Assembly (NCBI GenBank): GCA_030597645.1
Contig: JAUVRN010000071.1
Span: 1 to 8,056, forward strand
DNA length: 8,056 nt
Direction: 5' to 3'
DNA from: Candidatus Zixiibacteriota bacterium
Lineage (GTDB): Bacteria; Zixibacteria; MSB-5A5; JAUVRN01
The position numbers were made by a program, and so were the translations under genes. This document shows, piece after piece, positions 6,620 to 8,056 of the stretch. Numbering within the stretch: the first letter of the stretch is position 1; every line of letters begins with the position of its first letter. The notes beneath the pieces are model-generated. The model did not search any database and had not been told where the DNA came from. It saw only the letters and a list, made by a program, of their open reading frames with translations.

Positions 6620-6665
6620 AGGGGGCACCCTGCCAGGCCCCGGTTTCAGGGCCTCCCCCGGGGGA
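6619..6665. repeat. Cluster of short GC-rich inverted repeats
   Basis: Three further self-complementary units follow in a row: CAGGG-GGCA-CCCTG (6619-6632), GGCCC-N8-GGGCC (6636-6653) and the perfect 12-nt palindrome TCCCCCGGGGGA (6654-6665). Together with the hairpins upstream, most of the region between the lipoprotein gene and the next promoter can fold. No gene or known RNA family is recognised. A composite terminator, or an intergenic repeat element present elsewhere in the genome, are the main options. Confidence 0.45.
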
Positions 6666-6678
6666 TCACAGGCCGGAA

Positions 6679-6706
6679 TTGACAGGCGGCTCCTGACCCC
6701 TATATT
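6679..6706 (+). promoter_or_regulatory. Sigma-70-type promoter of the DUF4388 operon
   Basis: Consensus -35 TTGACA at 6679-6684, a 16-nt spacer, and TATATT (5 of 6) at 6701-6706. The transcript should start near 6713, giving a short leader of about 15 nt before the ATG at 6728. This is the best promoter in the window and marks the start of a new transcription unit. Confidence 0.8.
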
Positions 6707-6727
6707 CCACGTGCTTTGGGTAGAATC

Positions 6728-7531
6728 ATGGACCTTCAGGGCAATCTAGAAAATTTCGGGCTACCGGAGATCTTCCAGCTCCTCTCCTCGGCGCAGAAGA
6801 CCGGCACCCTCGGCATCCAGAAGGGCGACGAAGTCGCCATGGTCTACTTTCGCGGCGGCCAGGTTTTTTACGCCTACGGCCCGCGCAAGATGACCCGGCT
6901 GGGAGACCTTCTGGTGAAGCAGGGGCGCATCACGCCGGAGCAGTTGGACATCGCCGTCAACGAAAAGGGCCGCGACCAGGGGCATCGGCGCCTGGGCGAG
7001 ATCCTGCTGGCCAAGCAATGGCTGTCACATGACGACCTCGAAGCCGCGGTCCAGCACCAGGTCGAAGAGGTGATCTACGAAACGCTGCGGTGGGAAGACG
7101 GCATGTTCAAGTTTTACGAGGAGCAGTTCCCCACCGATGAAGAGATCACCATCACCATCTCGACGGAGAACCTGATCCTCGAAGGTGTGCGGCGGCTCGA
7201 CGAAATGGGGCGCATCAAGGCAGGCCTGCCTGTGTTCGAGCGGATCCTCTGCCTGGCCCTATCGGAGGACGGCCGCAAAAAAGACATCGCGCTCGCCTCG
7301 GACGAATGGAACGTGCTGACACTCGTCGACGGCACGCGCAACATCTACGAGATCCTCGAGGCCTCTGGATCGGACAGGCTGTTGACACTGCGTACGCTGG
7401 CCGGGCTGCACTCCGCCGGCCTGGTCGCCGAGACGGACGAACGCCGCGAAGTGCTTTCCGATCGACTTGTGGCCATGGGCGATCGCCTCAATGATTTGCT
7501 CGACACCTATCTGCGCGAGGAAACGCGCTAG
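6728..7531 (+). CDS. DUF4388 (PATAN-type) domain protein with two internal helical repeats
   Basis: A 267-residue cytoplasmic protein. The N-terminus (LQGNLENFGLPEIFQLLSS then KTGTLGI, and VYFRGGQVFYA at 39-49) is characteristic of DUF4388, a relative of the PATAN domain of cyanobacterial PatA-type regulators; its closing motif WEDGMFKF lies at 122-129. Between these parts sit two similar 20-residue units, 57-76 (RLGDLL...LDIA) and 88-107 (RLGEIL...LEAA), resembling the helical repeats of GspE/MshE N-terminal domains. A C-terminal part at about 165-241 (LTLVDGTRNIYEILEASG then LRTLAGLHSAGLV) looks like a small winged-helix domain. DUF4388 proteins are associated with signalling and surface-motility regulation in several phyla; the target here is unknown. 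The ATG at 6728 starts the domain exactly. The open frame continues to a TTG at 6716, which would add only four residues. The next gene begins 6 nt after the stop. Confidence 0.88.
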   Translation: MDLQGNLENFGLPEIFQLLSSAQKTGTLGIQKGDEVAMVYFRGGQVFYAYGPRKMTRLGDLLVKQGRITPEQLDIAVNEKGRDQGHRRLGEILLAKQWLSHDDLEAAVQHQVEEVIYETLRWEDGMFKFYEEQFPTDEEITITISTENLILEGVRRLDEMGRIKAGLPVFERILCLALSEDGRKKDIALASDEWNVLTLVDGTRNIYEILEASGSDRLLTLRTLAGLHSAGLVAETDERREVLSDRLVAMGDRLNDLLDTYLREETR

Positions 7532-7537
7532 CGCACC

Positions 7538-8056
7538 ATGACATCGCCTGCCTCAGCCGAGATCAAGCGGATAGATCACACGGTCACCGCCTTCCTCGAC
7601 GAATGGGTACTGCGAACCAAGCGCCGGCACGCGGTGGGGGACTCGCTGGACCGGCTGCGCCGAATCGTGTCGCCGGAAGTCGATTCGACGGAGCAGGTCT
7701 CCGCACGCCTCGCCGCACTGGCCGAGTGGCTCGATCGCTACGGCGAGGCCGTAGTGAACGAAGGTGTCCGCCGCAGTGAACTCGAGGCGCTGGTCGAATC
7801 GGCCGAGCAGTTCGTGCAGCTACGCGAAGGGCGCGTTCACCCGGATACGGCGGAGCAGAGCCGCGCCGACCAGTTGCTCGACCGGCTGGTACAGGTCATC
7901 CGCAGCGGCACCAAACGCCTGGGACTTGAGTATACGCCCGCGGGCCTGGTGGACGCCCCTGGCGAGCCGCGCGATCAATCGGAGCGAGTGCGCCGCTCGC
8001 TTATGGAACGGCTCTCCGGTTTCGAAGACATCAAGGCGGCATACCAGAAGACGCTC
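7538..8056 (+). CDS. Unknown charged helical protein, partial (runs off right edge)
   Basis: An open frame of 173 codons from the ATG at 7538 to the window end, in the same strand and GC-rich codon style as its neighbour. I do not recognise the family. The product (MTSPASAEIKRIDHTV...) is rich in Arg, Glu, Leu and Ala, has no cysteine, no signal peptide and no membrane segment. It reads as a series of amphipathic helices, for example around 36-44 (SLDRLRRIV), 56-68 (ARLAALAEWLDRY) and 111-121 (DQLLDRLVQVI), with short Pro/Gly breaks. This suggests a cytoplasmic helical-bundle or coiled-coil protein, or the N-terminal part of a larger one. Only 6 nt separate it from the DUF4388 gene, so they are very likely cotranscribed and may work together. 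A GAGGAAA stretch at 7517-7523 is about 14 nt upstream, rather far for an RBS; coupling to the gene before is more likely. Confidence 0.75.
   Translation, partial: MTSPASAEIKRIDHTVTAFLDEWVLRTKRRHAVGDSLDRLRRIVSPEVDSTEQVSARLAALAEWLDRYGEAVVNEGVRRSELEALVESAEQFVQLREGRVHPDTAEQSRADQLLDRLVQVIRSGTKRLGLEYTPAGLVDAPGEPRDQSERVRRSLMERLSGFEDIKAAYQKTL

Noticed and set aside
6490..6696. Short open frame of 68 codons across the end of the lipoprotein gene and the hairpin-rich intergenic region
   Set aside because: Mostly overlaps the lipoprotein gene and the inverted repeats, lacks an RBS and has a Pro/Arg/Ala-rich composition typical of a chance frame.

Overview
High-GC bacterial chromosomal DNA carrying mostly housekeeping genes, arranged as two divergent blocks plus a separate short operon at the right end. 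The gene set (tig-clpP-clpX proteostasis operon, uvrB, a lipoprotein, a DUF4388/PATAN-type protein) and the GTG starts point to an uncultivated or poorly studied Gram-negative-type lineage. A member of Gemmatimonadota, the FCB group or the deltaproteobacterial lineages would fit, but no marker here fixes the phylum and that assignment is a low-confidence inference.

Left block, minus strand (1-2942): tig (trigger factor), clpP (protease subunit) and clpX (unfoldase, cut off by the left edge at residue 324) are transcribed in that order with gaps of 14 and 27 nt. This is the classical proteostasis operon: trigger factor receives chains leaving the ribosome, and ClpXP degrades tagged or misfolded proteins. 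Two sequence oddities stand out. The catalytic Asp of ClpP appears to be Asn, and the trigger-factor PPIase domain has lost the usual FKBP-like aromatic pocket.

Middle, plus strand (3111-6548): a two-helix membrane protein of unknown function overlaps uvrB by 4 nt (ATGA), and a predicted lipoprotein begins 10 nt after uvrB. These three look like one transcription unit, divergent from tig across a 168-nt intergenic region that holds a weak promoter candidate and a small inverted repeat.

Right block, plus strand (6549-8056): a 179-nt intergenic region dense in hairpins, then a near-consensus sigma-70 promoter (TTGACA-16-TATATT), a DUF4388 protein with two internal helical repeats, and 6 nt later an unrecognised, highly charged helical protein cut off by the right edge.

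No mobile elements, tRNA or rRNA genes, CRISPR arrays or defence genes were seen. I do not find a clearly new biological system. The points most worth a second look are the ClpP Asp-to-Asn substitution, the unknown gene translationally coupled to uvrB, the mutually exclusive hairpins before the DUF4388 operon, and the DUF4388-unknown gene pair.
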